The notes: generated from the sequence alone by a model not told the origin. Shown: positions 1 through 8,900, counted from the stretch's first letter. The stretch: DNA of 35,937 bases from Lysobacterales bacterium (GCA_014338185.1 QUBV01000032.1:1-35937); one strand, 5' to 3'. Translations and numbers: made by a program.

Positions 1-1182
1 CTGCTCGCGTTGCTCGGCGGCGTGATCCTCAACCTCATGCCCTGCGTGCTGCCGGTGCTGTCGCTCAAGGTGCTCGGCCTCGCCCAGAGCGGCGAGAGCG
101 TGCACAAGGCGCGCCGCCACGCGCTGGTCTACAGCGCGGGCGTGCTGGTGTCCTTCGCCGCGGTCGGCCTCGCGGTGATCGGCCTGCGCGCGGCCGGCCA
201 TGCGCTGGGCTGGGGCTTCCAGCTGCAGCAGCCGCTGTTCGTGGCCGCGCTCGTGTACGTGATGTTCGCGATCGGCCTGAGCCTGTCGGGCGTGTTCAAC
301 CTCGGCGCGGGACTGGCCGGCATGGGCAGCGGTCTGGCCAACCGCAGCGGCGCGGCGGGTGACTTCTTCACCGGCGTGCTCGCGGTGGTGGTGGCCAGCC
401 CGTGCACGGTGCCGTTCATGAGCTCGGCGCTGGCCTATGCCTTCACGGCCTCGGCCTGGACCGCGCTCCTGGTGTTCCTCGCGCTCGGCCTCGGGCTGGC
501 GCTGCCGTTCCTGGTGATCGGCTACGTGCCCGCGCTGGCGCGGCGGCTGCCGCGGCCGGGCGCGTGGATGGAGACCTTCAAGCAGTTCCTCGCCTTCCCG
601 ATGTACCTGACCGCGGCGTGGCTGGTGTGGGTGCTGGGCAACCAGCGCGGCGTGGATGCGATCGGGCTCGTGCTTGCGGGTGCGACCGCGCTCGCGCTGG
701 GACTGTGGCTGTGGGAGCGCACGCGCCACCGCGGCCTGGTGCTGCGCATGGCCGCGCTCGCGGTGCTGCTCGTCGCGCTGCTGCCGCTCGCGCGCATCGA
801 GCGCCTTGCGCCGGCGGCCGCCGCGGCCACCCACCGCGCCGACGCGGTGCCCTACTCGGCGCAGCGCCTGGCCGAGCTGCGCGCGCAGGGCCGCGGCGTG
901 TTCGTCGACATGGGCGCGGACTGGTGCGTGACCTGCAAGGTCAACGAGCGCGCGGTGCTGCACACCGCAGCCTTCCGCGAGGTGCTCGACCGCAGCAACA
1001 GCGTGCTCATGACCGGCGACTGGACCAATGCCGACCCGGCCATCAGTGCGTTCCTCAAGGACTATCGCGCGGTCGGTGTGCCGCTGTACGTGGTGTTCCG
1101 CGCGGGCGAGGACGGCCCGGGCGAGGTGCTGCCGACCCTGCTCACCCACCGCATCGTCGCCGATGCGCTGGCGCCGCGCTGA
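1..1182 (+). CDS. dsbD: DsbD/ScsB-family thiol:disulfide interchange protein, C-terminal part
   Basis: The frame is open from the first base, so the gene starts upstream; about 393 codons are visible. The protein carries electrons from cytoplasmic thioredoxin across the inner membrane to periplasmic thiol proteins. Two membrane-embedded redox cysteines are visible, in NLMPCVLPVLSLK near the start and in ASPCTVPFMSSA, separated by hydrophobic helices. More membrane segments follow, then a periplasmic thioredoxin-like domain with DWCVTCK (CxxC) at about 910-940. The NLMPCVLPVLSLK wording resembles the ScsB (suppressor of copper sensitivity) branch more than E. coli DsbD. The N-terminal periplasmic domain, which would separate the two, is outside the window. 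It is followed 10 bases later by a TlpA-like thioredoxin, a likely partner. Family is sure; the ScsB assignment is inference. Confidence 0.9.
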   Translation: MLALLGGVILNLMPCVLPVLSLKVLGLAQSGESVHKARRHALVYSAGVLVSFAAVGLAVIGLRAAGHALGWGFQLQQPLFVAALVYVMFAIGLSLSGVFNLGAGLAGMGSGLANRSGAAGDFFTGVLAVVVASPCTVPFMSSALAYAFTASAWTALLVFLALGLGLALPFLVIGYVPALARRLPRPGAWMETFKQFLAFPMYLTAAWLVWVLGNQRGVDAIGLVLAGATALALGLWLWERTRHRGLVLRMAALAVLLVALLPLARIERLAPAAAAATHRADAVPYSAQRLAELRAQGRGVFVDMGADWCVTCKVNERAVLHTAAFREVLDRSNSVLMTGDWTNADPAISAFLKDYRAVGVPLYVVFRAGEDGPGEVLPTLLTHRIVADALAPR

Positions 1183-1192
1183 GCACGCCCCG

Positions 1193-1729
1193 ATGCGGCG
1201 CTCACCGGCGTGGATCGTGGTACTTGCCCTGCTGGCCGCCACCGCCGGCCTGCTCGCGGGCCGCTGGTTCAAGCCCGGTAGCGGCGGCGGCGAGGGCTAC
1301 AGCCAGGTCGGCGCCGCGCGCGCGGCGTTCGTGCGACCCGACCCCGAGGGCAAACCACGCGACATCGGCGAATGGAACGGCAAGCTCATCGTGCTCAATT
1401 TCTGGGCCAGCTGGTGCGCACCCTGCCGCGCCGAGATGCCGGTGCTCGACCGCATCGCGCAGCGCCATGCGGGGCGCGGCCTCGCGGTCATCGGCATCGC
1501 GGTCGACGAGGTCGCGGCCACGCGCGAGTTCCTGCGCGAGCACCCGGTCGGCTACCCGATCCTCGTCGATGATCCGCAAACGGACGGCAACCTGTCGACA
1601 ATTTACGGCAACGAGCGCAAAGTCCTGCCGTACACCGTGCTGATCGGGCGCGACGGGCGCATCCTCGCCCAACATTTCGGCCTGTTCGACGAATCCGCGC
1701 TGAGCGCGTGGTTGCAGCCACATTTGTAG
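1193..1729 (+). CDS. TlpA-like membrane-anchored thiol:disulfide oxidoreductase
   Basis: A 178-residue protein with an N-terminal membrane anchor (about residues 7-23) followed by a periplasmic AhpC/TSA-Redoxin type thioredoxin domain. The redox motif is NFWASWCAPCRAEMP, with cysteines 75 and 78. The cis-proline region VLPYTVLIGRDGRI is near residue 145, as expected for TlpA/ResA-type reductases. ATG 1193 lies 10 bases after the stop of the DsbD-like gene, so the two are almost certainly co-transcribed, and the DsbD-like protein is the natural reductant. An in-frame ATG at 1163 would add ten charged residues before the anchor and is less likely. Targets could be cytochrome c or copper-protein cysteines; the sequence does not say which. 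Confidence 0.88.
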   Translation: MRRSPAWIVVLALLAATAGLLAGRWFKPGSGGGEGYSQVGAARAAFVRPDPEGKPRDIGEWNGKLIVLNFWASWCAPCRAEMPVLDRIAQRHAGRGLAVIGIAVDEVAATREFLREHPVGYPILVDDPQTDGNLSTIYGNERKVLPYTVLIGRDGRILAQHFGLFDESALSAWLQPHL

Positions 1730-1823
1730 CCAATCTCGCCAAAACAGGCTTGAACATCGCCGAACTGGACAGATCGTGGACACTGGGCCAGACTAACCGC
1801 TTCGCCTTGGCTTCGGCTGCCCC

Positions 1824-2270
1824 GTGGCACACATCCTCGTCCTGCACGGCCCCAACCTCAACCTCCTCGGCACGCGCGAGCCGCAGGTCTACGGCCAGAC
1901 CACACTGGCCGAGATCAATGCCGGCCTGGTCGCGCGCGCGAACGCGGCCGGGCGCCAGCTCGAGAGCTTCCAGTCCAACGCCGAGCACGAGTTGGTCGAG
2001 CGCGTGCAGCGCACGCGCGGCGATGGCACCGCGTTCGTGATCATCAACCCGGGCGCGTTCACCCACACCAGCATCTCGCTGCGCGATGCGTTTGCCGCGG
2101 TCGGCACGCCGTTCATCGAGGTGCACCTGTCCAACGTGCATGCGCGCGAGCCGTTCCGCCAGCACAGCTACCTGAGCGACCTGGCGGCCGGCGTCATCGT
2201 CGGCCTCGGCCCGCTCGGCTACACGCTGGCGCTCGACGCAGCGCTCGCGCGGCTCGCCTCCGCCACCTGA
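1824..2270 (+). CDS. aroQ: 3-dehydroquinate dehydratase, type II
   Basis: A 148-residue protein that dehydrates 3-dehydroquinate to 3-dehydroshikimate in the shikimate pathway; type II enzymes are dodecamers. Characteristic pieces are [17 protein letters not shown] at the start (catalytic Arg18 and Tyr23), the [10 protein letters not shown] substrate loop near residue 73, and [13 protein letters not shown] with the catalytic histidine and arginine. Length matches the family (about 145-150). The start is GTG 1824, giving the usual short N-terminus before the first beta strand. The gene is 42 bases upstream of accB in the same direction, an arrangement common in gammaproteobacteria. The 94-base gap before it shows no convincing promoter. 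Confidence 0.96.
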   Translation: MAHILVLHGPNLNLLGTREPQVYGQTTLAEINAGLVARANAAGRQLESFQSNAEHELVERVQRTRGDGTAFVIINPGAFTHTSISLRDAFAAVGTPFIEVHLSNVHAREPFRQHSYLSDLAAGVIVGLGPLGYTLALDAALARLASAT

Positions 2271-2312
2271 ATCCGCGCGCCGGCAACGGCGCCGTACCCA
2301 CGAGAGACCGTC

Positions 2313-2783
2313 ATGGATCTGCGCAAGATCAAGAAACTCATCGACCTGCTCGAGGAATCCAACCTCGCCGAGCTCGAAATCAAGGAAGGCGAGGAAATCG
2401 TGCGCCTGTCGCGCCTGCCCAAGGGCATGATCGCGACCGCACCCGCGCCGCTGCAGCCGCCGCGGGTGGAGGGACCGGTGGCGGCCGCGGCAGCGGCCAC
2501 GTCCCCGGTCGCCGCGCCGGCCGGCGGCAAGGCACTGCCCGAGGGCCAGGTGGTCAAGTCGCCGATGGTGGGCACCTTCTACGCATCGGCCAATCCCGAC
2601 GCGCCCCCGTTCGTCAAGGTGGGCCAGAGCGTCAAGGCCGGCGACACGCTGGGCATCATCGAGGCGATGAAGATGTTCAACCAGATCGAGGCCGAGGTCG
2701 CCGGCGAAGTGGTGGCGGTGCTGGTCGAGAACGGCCAGCCGGTGGAGTTCGACGAACCGCTGTTCGTGATCCGCCAGGGCTGA
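2313..2783 (+). CDS. accB: Biotin carboxyl carrier protein of acetyl-CoA carboxylase
   Basis: A 156-residue carrier that holds biotin between the biotin carboxylase and carboxyltransferase steps of malonyl-CoA synthesis, the committed step of fatty acid synthesis. The N-terminal [16 protein letters not shown] segment is the usual AccC-interacting helix. A flexible Ala/Pro-rich linker covers about residues 48-78. The C-terminal biotinyl domain carries [12 protein letters not shown] with the biotinylated lysine at about residue 120. AccC follows 49 bases downstream, forming the standard accBC operon. A GAGA ribosome-binding site precedes the ATG. Confidence 0.97.
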   Translation: MDLRKIKKLIDLLEESNLAELEIKEGEEIVRLSRLPKGMIATAPAPLQPPRVEGPVAAAAAATSPVAAPAGGKALPEGQVVKSPMVGTFYASANPDAPPFVKVGQSVKAGDTLGIIEAMKMFNQIEAEVAGEVVAVLVENGQPVEFDEPLFVIRQG

Positions 2784-2832
2784 GCCGCGCGCGCCCATCC
2801 TTCCCCCGCCCCCATCAACGACTGCTGCCCTC

Positions 2833-4200
<1,368 letters not shown>

Positions 4201-4240
4201 GGGACGCCCGCATCCGGATGCACGGTCCGCGGGCCGGTAC

Positions 4241-4280
4241 GCGCCGCGCGCGTCCGGCAAGCATCGGACACGCGCGGCGC
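4241..4280. terminator. Long GC-rich hairpin between convergent genes (putative bidirectional terminator)
   Basis: Two 16-base arms (4241-4256 and 4265-4280) pair at 15 of 16 positions around an 8-base loop. It lies 40 bases after the accC stop and 42 bases before the stop of the minus-strand gene at 4323. There is no T-tract on either side, so it is not a classical intrinsic terminator. Position and stem strength suggest it ends or protects both transcripts. Confidence 0.6.
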
Positions 4281-4322
4281 CTGCGCCGGCATGACAGTCG
4301 GCAGGCTGCGCCGCTGCAGCGA

Positions 4323-4874
4323 TCAGGGCGTGTAGGCGATGCGCACCCCACAGAACACCGGCGGCGGCGCGGGCTCGAAGCCGTCGGCGAACACGTAGTC
4401 CGCGTCGCTGGCCGCGCTCTTGAACTGCACATTGACCACATAGGCCTGCGCCGCGTTGTCGATCACGTGGTTCACGTCCTCGCCGAACAGCCAGGTGTGC
4501 CCGGGCGCGTTGCGGGAGTACATGAGTCCAAGATCGGTGAATGACCCGGCGGCATCGTAGTAGGTGAAGGCGGCCATCAAGGTCTCGGGCGCTTCGTCTC
4601 GATAGTAGAGCCGCAGGAAGTGCAGCGTGACCCCCTGCGGCAATTGCAGCTTGTGCACGAGACTGGTGTCCGGCGACGCTTCGACGCAGCCTCCGCCCAC
4701 GTAGTGGTACGGATCCTCCGTGTTGCGTGACACGAACGCCGATGCCGGGATGAACTGGTACACGAAGCTGGCGGTCGGAGCCTCGTCGAGGCTGCCTTCG
4801 GCGTGCGCGATCGCGCCGGCACAGGCCATCGACACGGCCAGCAGCGGACTCCACATGCGTATCTGGAAAGTCAT
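4323..4874 (-). CDS. Secreted protein of unknown function with internal FADGFE motif (paralogue of the next gene)
   Basis: A 183-residue protein with a Sec signal peptide (about residues 1-25, ending AIAHA). I do not recognise the family. The mature part shares with its neighbour at 4886-5461 the landmarks F-IPASAF, GGGC, LQLPQG, LRLYY, a VIDN segment and the ending FCGVRIAYTP. The mature protein has two cysteines, one near the front and one in FCG, suggesting a single disulfide. Between the VIDN segment and FCG it carries an extra stretch of about 14 residues, DYVFADGFEPAPPP, absent from the paralogue. A similar FRDGFE occurs near the C-terminus of the secreted protein at 29449-30264. Its start is 11 bases from the neighbour's stop, so they form an operon with this gene second. 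Confidence 0.8.
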   Translation of the reverse strand: MTFQIRMWSPLLAVSMACAGAIAHAEGSLDEAPTASFVYQFIPASAFVSRNTEDPYHYVGGGCVEASPDTSLVHKLQLPQGVTLHFLRLYYRDEAPETLMAAFTYYDAAGSFTDLGLMYSRNAPGHTWLFGEDVNHVIDNAAQAYVVNVQFKSAASDADYVFADGFEPAPPPVFCGVRIAYTP

Positions 4875-4885
4875 GGCGCCGGCCC

Positions 4886-5461
4886 TCACGGAATGGTGTA
4901 GAACACGCGCGCGCCACAGAACTTGACGTCCGAGGAGGAGGCGTAGCGGTACGCCTGCAGCGCGTAGGACCGGCTCATGTTGTCCACCACCGCCACGGGA
5001 TCGAGGTCGAGGTAGGTCTCGCCGAAGCCGACCTTGGCCGGGCTGTCGCCCATCACGAGGTTGGTGTAGCCGCCCAAGCCATCGAAACTGGTCAATGCCA
5101 GGCGCACGAAGTCGCTCGCGGTGGTGTCGGCGTAGTAGAAGCGCACGCCCTGGATGCTCGCCCCCTGCGGCAGTTGCAGGTCGGTGGTGACGCTGCCGCC
5201 GTTGGTGCTGGTGGAGTCCATCCGCACGCAGCCGGCATTCGCATAGGTGACACCCGTGGTGTTGGACTTGCGGTTGAACGCGCTCGCCGGCACGAAGTAG
5301 AACAGGTTGGTCGCAGCGGGCGCCGCGGGATCGATCGACTCGCTGGTGTCGACGCCATGCAGGGACTGGCCAGTGTCGCCATCCTCGCCGGTCTGGGCGG
5401 GCGCGGTGGTGGAGAAGGCCAGTGCCGCGATGGCGGCCACGGCCAGGATGTGTGGTTTCAT
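4886..5461 (-). CDS. Secreted protein of unknown function (first of a tandem paralogous pair)
   Basis: A 191-residue protein with a clear Sec signal peptide (residues 1-22, ending APAQ). The start ATG at 5461 is supported by AAGGAA about nine bases upstream. The mature part contains FYFVPASAF, NAGCVRMD, LQLPQGAS, VRFYYADT, a VVDN segment and the ending KFCGARVFYTIP, all mirrored in the downstream paralogue. Two cysteines remain in the mature protein. Beta-rich composition with many Thr/Ser and aromatic residues suggests an exported beta-sandwich, which is inference. I do not recognise a named domain. It is the promoter-proximal gene of the pair, transcribed away from prmA. Confidence 0.8.
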   Translation of the reverse strand: MKPHILAVAAIAALAFSTTAPAQTGEDGDTGQSLHGVDTSESIDPAAPAATNLFYFVPASAFNRKSNTTGVTYANAGCVRMDSTSTNGGSVTTDLQLPQGASIQGVRFYYADTTASDFVRLALTSFDGLGGYTNLVMGDSPAKVGFGETYLDLDPVAVVDNMSRSYALQAYRYASSSDVKFCGARVFYTIP

Positions 5462-5506
5462 GATGTCGGGTTCCTTGGGCTTTGGGGTGCGTGCAAGGCG
5501 CATCGG

Positions 5507-5529
5507 CGCGTGGTCGCACCCACCACGCG
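5507..5529. repeat. Inverted repeat upstream of the secreted-protein pair
   Basis: A perfect 8-base dyad, CGCGTGGT and ACCACGCG, separated by 7 bases. It lies 46-68 bases upstream of the minus-strand start at 5461, in the divergent region shared with prmA. It could be a repressor operator or a leader hairpin. No regulator is identifiable from sequence. Confidence 0.4.
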
Positions 5530-5731
5530 GCGACCCATACAAGCGCAAACCGGCGAGCGGACCAGACATCGGCGACGCGCGCACGTTGCAAGGCCGGCCG
5601 CCACGCGCGCCGCTGGTCCCCGCGCCCACGCCACCCGCGCCGGGCCGCGGCCGGCCCGTGGCGCCATCGCGCCGCGGTTTGTATTACCTTTTCCGACCCG
5701 CCGGCCTCGCCCGCGCACCCGCGCATCGCCC

Positions 5732-6634
5732 ATGCCTTTCCTCGAACTGTCCATCGCCATCGCGCAGCACGAGCAGGAGCGCGTCGAGCTGGCGCTGGAA
5801 GAAGCCGGCGCCCTGGCCGTGACCCTGCTCGATGCCGAAGTCGACACGCCCAACGAATGCGCGATCCTCGAACCCGGCGTCGGCGAAACGCCGCTGTGGC
5901 AGCGCCTCGTGCTCAACGCGCTGTTCGACGTCGGCACCGATCGCGCGGGCCTGCTCGCGCTGCTGGCCGAACTGGTGCCCGAACTCGCACCCGGCGACAT
6001 CGGCCTGCGCGAGGTGGCCGACCAGGACTGGACGCGCGCGTGGATGGCCGACTTCAAGCCGATGCGCTTCGGCCGGCGGCTGTGGATCTATCCCTGGAAC
6101 ATCGAGCCACCCGCCGATGCCGCCGACGCGGTGGTGGTGCGGCTCGATCCGGGCCTGGCCTTCGGCACCGGAACGCATCCGACGACTGCGCTGTGCCTGC
6201 AGTGGCTGGACGGCCTCGACCTGGCCGGCAAGCACGTGATCGACTACGGCTGCGGCTCGGGCGTGCTCGCGATTGCCGCGCTCAAGCTCGGCGCCGCGCG
6301 CGTGAGCGCGATCGACAACGATCCACAGGCCCTGGACGCAAGCCGGGACAACGCGCGCCGCAACGGCGTGGCGCAACACCTGGACCTGTTCGCGCCCGAG
6401 CAGTTTGCCGACACGCCCGCCGACGTGCTCGTGGCCAACATCCTCGCCGGCCCGCTCGCACAGCTCGCGCCGCGCTTTGCCGCATGCACGCGCCCCGGGG
6501 CACCGTTCGCGCTGTCGGGCATCCTGCAGGGACAGCAGCAGGAATTGCTCGCGATCTATGCGCTGTGGTTCGAGGCACTCACGCTGGAAACGCGCGAGGA
6601 CTGGGTGCGCATCAGCGGACGGCGCCGTGCCTGA
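5732..6634 (+). CDS. prmA: Ribosomal protein L11 methyltransferase
   Basis: A 300-residue SAM-dependent enzyme that trimethylates ribosomal protein L11. The N-terminal recognition domain (about 1-60) is followed by the catalytic domain. LDPGLAFGTGTHPTT (residues 138-152) is the PrmA signature, VIDYGCGSGVLAIAALKLGA (169 onward) is SAM motif I, and VANILAGPL is the NxLAxPL-type motif that follows. Length agrees with the family (about 293-300). ATG 5732 is chosen because MPFLELSI is the typical first beta strand. In the 270-base divergent region before it, TATTAC at 5682-5687 is a weak -10 candidate. Confidence 0.96.
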   Translation: MPFLELSIAIAQHEQERVELALEEAGALAVTLLDAEVDTPNECAILEPGVGETPLWQRLVLNALFDVGTDRAGLLALLAELVPELAPGDIGLREVADQDWTRAWMADFKPMRFGRRLWIYPWNIEPPADAADAVVVRLDPGLAFGTGTHPTTALCLQWLDGLDLAGKHVIDYGCGSGVLAIAALKLGAARVSAIDNDPQALDASRDNARRNGVAQHLDLFAPEQFADTPADVLVANILAGPLAQLAPRFAACTRPGAPFALSGILQGQQQELLAIYALWFEALTLETREDWVRISGRRRA

Positions 6635-6670
6635 CCGGCCGCGGGCCGTGCGGCTGCGCGCCGCGCTGCG

Positions 6671-6700
6671 CTGCGCACACGCGCCACTGCGCACACGCGC
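6671..6700 (+). repeat. 14-bp direct repeat upstream of the NlpC/P60 gene
   Basis: CTGCGCACACGCGC occurs twice, at 6671-6684 and 6687-6700, separated by two bases (period 16). It lies about 45 bases upstream of the TAGAAT -10 candidate. It could be a paired regulator site or simple low-complexity GC sequence. Confidence 0.4.
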
Positions 6701-6745
6701 GCAGCGCGACGGCCGCGCGCGCGTGGCGGTGTCGCCGAGGCTGCG

Positions 6746-6751
6746 TAGAAT
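6746..6751 (+). promoter_or_regulatory. -10 element TAGAAT for the NlpC/P60-like gene
   Basis: TAGAAT matches five of six consensus bases and sits about 30 bases before the GTG start, predicting a leader of about 24 bases. No convincing -35 is seen 16-18 bases upstream. Confidence 0.5.
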
Positions 6752-6781
6752 GGGGCGCTGTGTAGCGTCGACGAGGTGGCC

Positions 6782-7588
6782 GTGAATCCGCTCGTGTGGC
6801 TCGGGCGCAAGCTGGCCCATTACCTGGCCAAACCGCGTGACCACGGCTCGATCCGCACCAGCCGCTCGGGACTGCTCGCGGCGACCCTGCGCAAGGGCGA
6901 CGTGCTGCTGGTCGAGGGCACCAGCCGCTTCGCGGGCGCGATCCGCTACATCACGCAATCGACCTGGTCGCACTCGGCGCTGTACGTGGGCGATGCGCTC
7001 AAGGACAGCCACGGCGGTGCGCAGATGCTTATCGAAGCCGACGTGAGCGAGGGCGTGCGTGCGGTGCCGGTGGCGCGCTATGCGCACGTGCATACGCGCA
7101 TCTGCCGGCCGGTGGGCCTGCTCGCGAGCGAAATCGACACGGTGGCGGACTACGCGATCAGCCGCCTCGGCCAGCGCTACGACCTGCGCAACATCGTCGA
7201 CCTCGCGCGCTACCTCATCACCGAGCCGCCGGTGCCGCAGCGCTACCGGCGCCGCCTGCTCGCGCTCGGCGGCGGCGATCCCACGCGCGCGATCTGCTCG
7301 TCGCTGATCGCGGCGGCATTCGAGGCGGTGCGTTACCCGATCCTGCCCGACATCGAAGTGGTCGAAGTCCAGGGCGAGGCCGGCGATGCCTGGGCGCAGG
7401 AGATCCTGCACATCCGCGACTCGCGCCTGTTCGCGCCGCGTGACTTCGACGTGTCGCCCTACTTCCGCATCGTCAAGCCCACGCTCGAACACGGCTTCGA
7501 TCCGCACACGCTGACCTGGGCCGACCGTACCCGCTCCATCCCCGACGACACCGGGCCGGCCACGCATGCGCCGGCGACGGGAGTGTAA
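6782..7588 (+). CDS. YebB/YiiX-like permuted NlpC/P60 (papain-fold) hydrolase
   Basis: A 268-residue protein of the circularly permuted NlpC/P60 group, in which the catalytic histidine precedes the cysteine. The visible pair is His64 in TWSHSALYVG and Cys172 in AICSSLIAAAFEA. RKGDVLLVEG (about 37-46) is the usual first strand. The C-terminal 80 residues look like a specific extension. No signal peptide is obvious, so it may act in the cytoplasm or at the membrane face; substrates of such enzymes (peptide or lipid amides) are not predictable here. GTG 6782 is preferred because GAGG precedes it at a good distance; GTG 6776 is the alternative and adds two residues. It sits between prmA and the zinc-ribbon gene. 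Confidence 0.82.
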   Translation: MNPLVWLGRKLAHYLAKPRDHGSIRTSRSGLLAATLRKGDVLLVEGTSRFAGAIRYITQSTWSHSALYVGDALKDSHGGAQMLIEADVSEGVRAVPVARYAHVHTRICRPVGLLASEIDTVADYAISRLGQRYDLRNIVDLARYLITEPPVPQRYRRRLLALGGGDPTRAICSSLIAAAFEAVRYPILPDIEVVEVQGEAGDAWAQEILHIRDSRLFAPRDFDVSPYFRIVKPTLEHGFDPHTLTWADRTRSIPDDTGPATHAPATGV

Positions 7589-7591
7589 GAT
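7586..7591 (+). promoter_or_regulatory. -10 element TAAGAT overlapping a stop codon
   Basis: TAAGAT begins with the TAA stop codon of the preceding gene and lies 28 bases before the start at 7619, predicting a leader of about 20 bases. There is no recognisable -35. It would allow separate expression of the zinc-ribbon gene. Confidence 0.45.
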
Positions 7592-7618
7592 CGGCGCGAT
7601 ATCCGCGTTGGCCCGCCC

Positions 7619-8404
7619 ATGTACACGCAATGCCCGCAATGCCTGACGATCTACCGCGTGGAGGAAAAGGACCTCGCGACCGCGCACGGCCACGGGCGCT
7701 GCGGCCATTGCGACAGCGTGTTCGACATGCTCCTCACGCTGACCACGCAGCTGCCGCTGGAATCGATCGAATACTTGCCCGAGCATGCCGCACAGGCCAC
7801 GCCGCCCACACTCGGTGCCCCGGTGCTGCGGCCGCGCTCGGCGCGTGTATCCGCGCCCATCGCCGACGCGCCCTTGCCGCGCGGCGCGCGACGCGGTGCG
7901 CTGCCGACCTTCGCGCGCAGCCGCCGTGCCCCCACGCGCGGCAACCGGCGCTGGCTGGCGGCGAGCGCGGTGCTGCTGCTCACCCTCGGCGCGCAGATCG
8001 CCTGGTCGCAGCGCGCAAACTGGATCGACGATGGCCGCGTGCGCGGGGTGCTCGAGCCGCTGTGCGCGCGCCTGCACTGCCAATTGCCACTGCGGCATGA
8101 CGCCAGCGCGCTCGAACTTCTGTCGCGTGACATCCAGCCGCATCCATCGGTGCCCGACGCGCTCATCATCTCGGCAACGCTGCACAACGCCGCGCCGTAC
8201 GCCCAGGCCTGGCCCACGGTCGAGGTCGCGCTGTCCGATCTGGACGACAAGCGCATCGCGATGCGCCGGTTTCAGCCGCGCGACTACCTCGCCGACGCGC
8301 ACACGGTGGCGCAAGGCATCGCCGCGGGCGCAAGCAGTTCGCTGGTGTTCGAGGTGGTCGACCCGGGCCACAACGCGGTCGCGTTCGAGTTCCGCTTCGA
8401 GTAG
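7619..8404 (+). CDS. Zinc-ribbon DUF3426 membrane protein (MJ0042 family)
   Basis: A 261-residue protein with an N-terminal zinc ribbon made by Cys5, Cys8, Cys28 and Cys31 (MYTQCPQC...RCGHC). A proline/arginine-rich linker follows, then one transmembrane segment at about 112-129, then a C-terminal DUF3426 domain of about 120 residues predicted to lie outside the cytoplasm, with a beta-sandwich-like pattern (SATLHNAAPYAQAWPTVEV). Such genes are typically found beside prmA and fis in gammaproteobacteria, as here. The molecular role is unknown. A cytoplasmic zinc ribbon linked to a periplasmic domain suggests a sensor or scaffold, which is inference. Confidence 0.88.
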   Translation: MYTQCPQCLTIYRVEEKDLATAHGHGRCGHCDSVFDMLLTLTTQLPLESIEYLPEHAAQATPPTLGAPVLRPRSARVSAPIADAPLPRGARRGALPTFARSRRAPTRGNRRWLAASAVLLLTLGAQIAWSQRANWIDDGRVRGVLEPLCARLHCQLPLRHDASALELLSRDIQPHPSVPDALIISATLHNAAPYAQAWPTVEVALSDLDDKRIAMRRFQPRDYLADAHTVAQGIAAGASSSLVFEVVDPGHNAVAFEFRFE

Positions 8405-8428
8405 TCCAGCGGCAACAAGCCCTTGCGC

Positions 8429-8477
8429 GCACTGTCGCGCATGTGCGTGAGCACACACGCGCAAGTACCGACAGTGC
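8429..8477. repeat. Imperfect long hairpin in the fis upstream region
   Basis: GCACTGTCG (8429-8437) and CGACAGTGC (8469-8477) are perfect inverted repeats around 31 bases. Inside lies a smaller TGTGC-GTGA-GCACA hairpin. It starts 24 bases after the stop at 8404 and ends 41 bases before the fis -35. It may terminate the upstream transcript or act as a regulatory element; no T-tract follows. Confidence 0.45.
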
Positions 8478-8517
8478 AAGCAATCGTCACACCACGCGAA
8501 CGTGCCTCGCGCAGCAC

Positions 8518-8546
8518 TTACCAATCGCACCCGCGCGGGCTAAGAT
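8518..8546 (+). promoter_or_regulatory. fis promoter
   Basis: TTACCA (8518-8523, four of six) and TAAGAT (8541-8546, four of six) are separated by exactly 17 bases. The predicted start near 8553 leaves a leader of about 66 bases before the GTG at 8619. The GC-rich sequence just after the -10 would fit the stringent-type discriminator known for fis promoters, but this is inference. Confidence 0.55.
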
Positions 8547-8618
8547 GACCGTCCGGCGCGCGCTGTCAGGCGTCGGCCTGCACCAGGGAAGCACATTTCA
8601 ACAAAGGGCCCGCTGACC

Positions 8619-8900
8619 GTGAATGCCGCCGTTCCGTTGCGCACCGCTGCTCCGCAAGAATCGACTCTGCCACCCGCGCTGGGTGATTGCGTGGCGCGCG
8701 CGGTGCGCCGCTATCTCGCCGACGTCGAGGCGCAGCCGGGCGAAGGCCTGCACGCGCTGGTGATGCAGGAAGTGGAGCTGCCGCTGCTGCGCGAGGTGAT
8801 GGCCTGCTACGGCGGCAACCAGTCGCGTGCGGCCGAGGCGCTGGGCATCACGCGCGCGACCCTGCGCCGCAAGCTGCAGCAGTACGGCCTCAACGGCTGA
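8619..8900 (+). CDS. fis: DNA-binding protein Fis
   Basis: A 93-residue nucleoid-associated protein that bends DNA and controls rRNA, recombination and growth-phase genes. The C-terminal helix-turn-helix [20 protein letters not shown], ending LQQYGLNG, closely matches the Fis/NtrC-type HTH. The middle helices ([17 protein letters not shown]) are the dimerisation core. The start is GTG 8619; no in-frame ATG exists nearby and the length fits Fis (about 90-98). purH follows 101 bases later with its own -10 element. In enterobacteria fis follows dusB, whereas the placement before purH here is the Xanthomonad-type arrangement. Confidence 0.93.
   Translation: MNAAVPLRTAAPQESTLPPALGDCVARAVRRYLADVEAQPGEGLHALVMQEVELPLLREVMACYGGNQSRAAEALGITRATLRRKLQQYGLNG

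Noticed and set aside
1750-1823. Promoter for aroQ-accBC
   Set aside because: TTGAAC and TGGACA -35-like hexamers are present, but no -10 lies at an acceptable distance.
4211-4220. 10-base palindrome CATCCGGATG just after accC
   Set aside because: Too short to be meaningful alone in GC-rich DNA; the long hairpin that follows is the better terminator candidate.
5684-8530. A 948-codon open frame on the minus strand, antisense to prmA, the hydrolase and the zinc-ribbon gene
   Set aside because: It is a GC-driven shadow: the plus-strand genes have clear family motifs, while the antisense translation is low-complexity Arg/Ala/His/Val with no domain.
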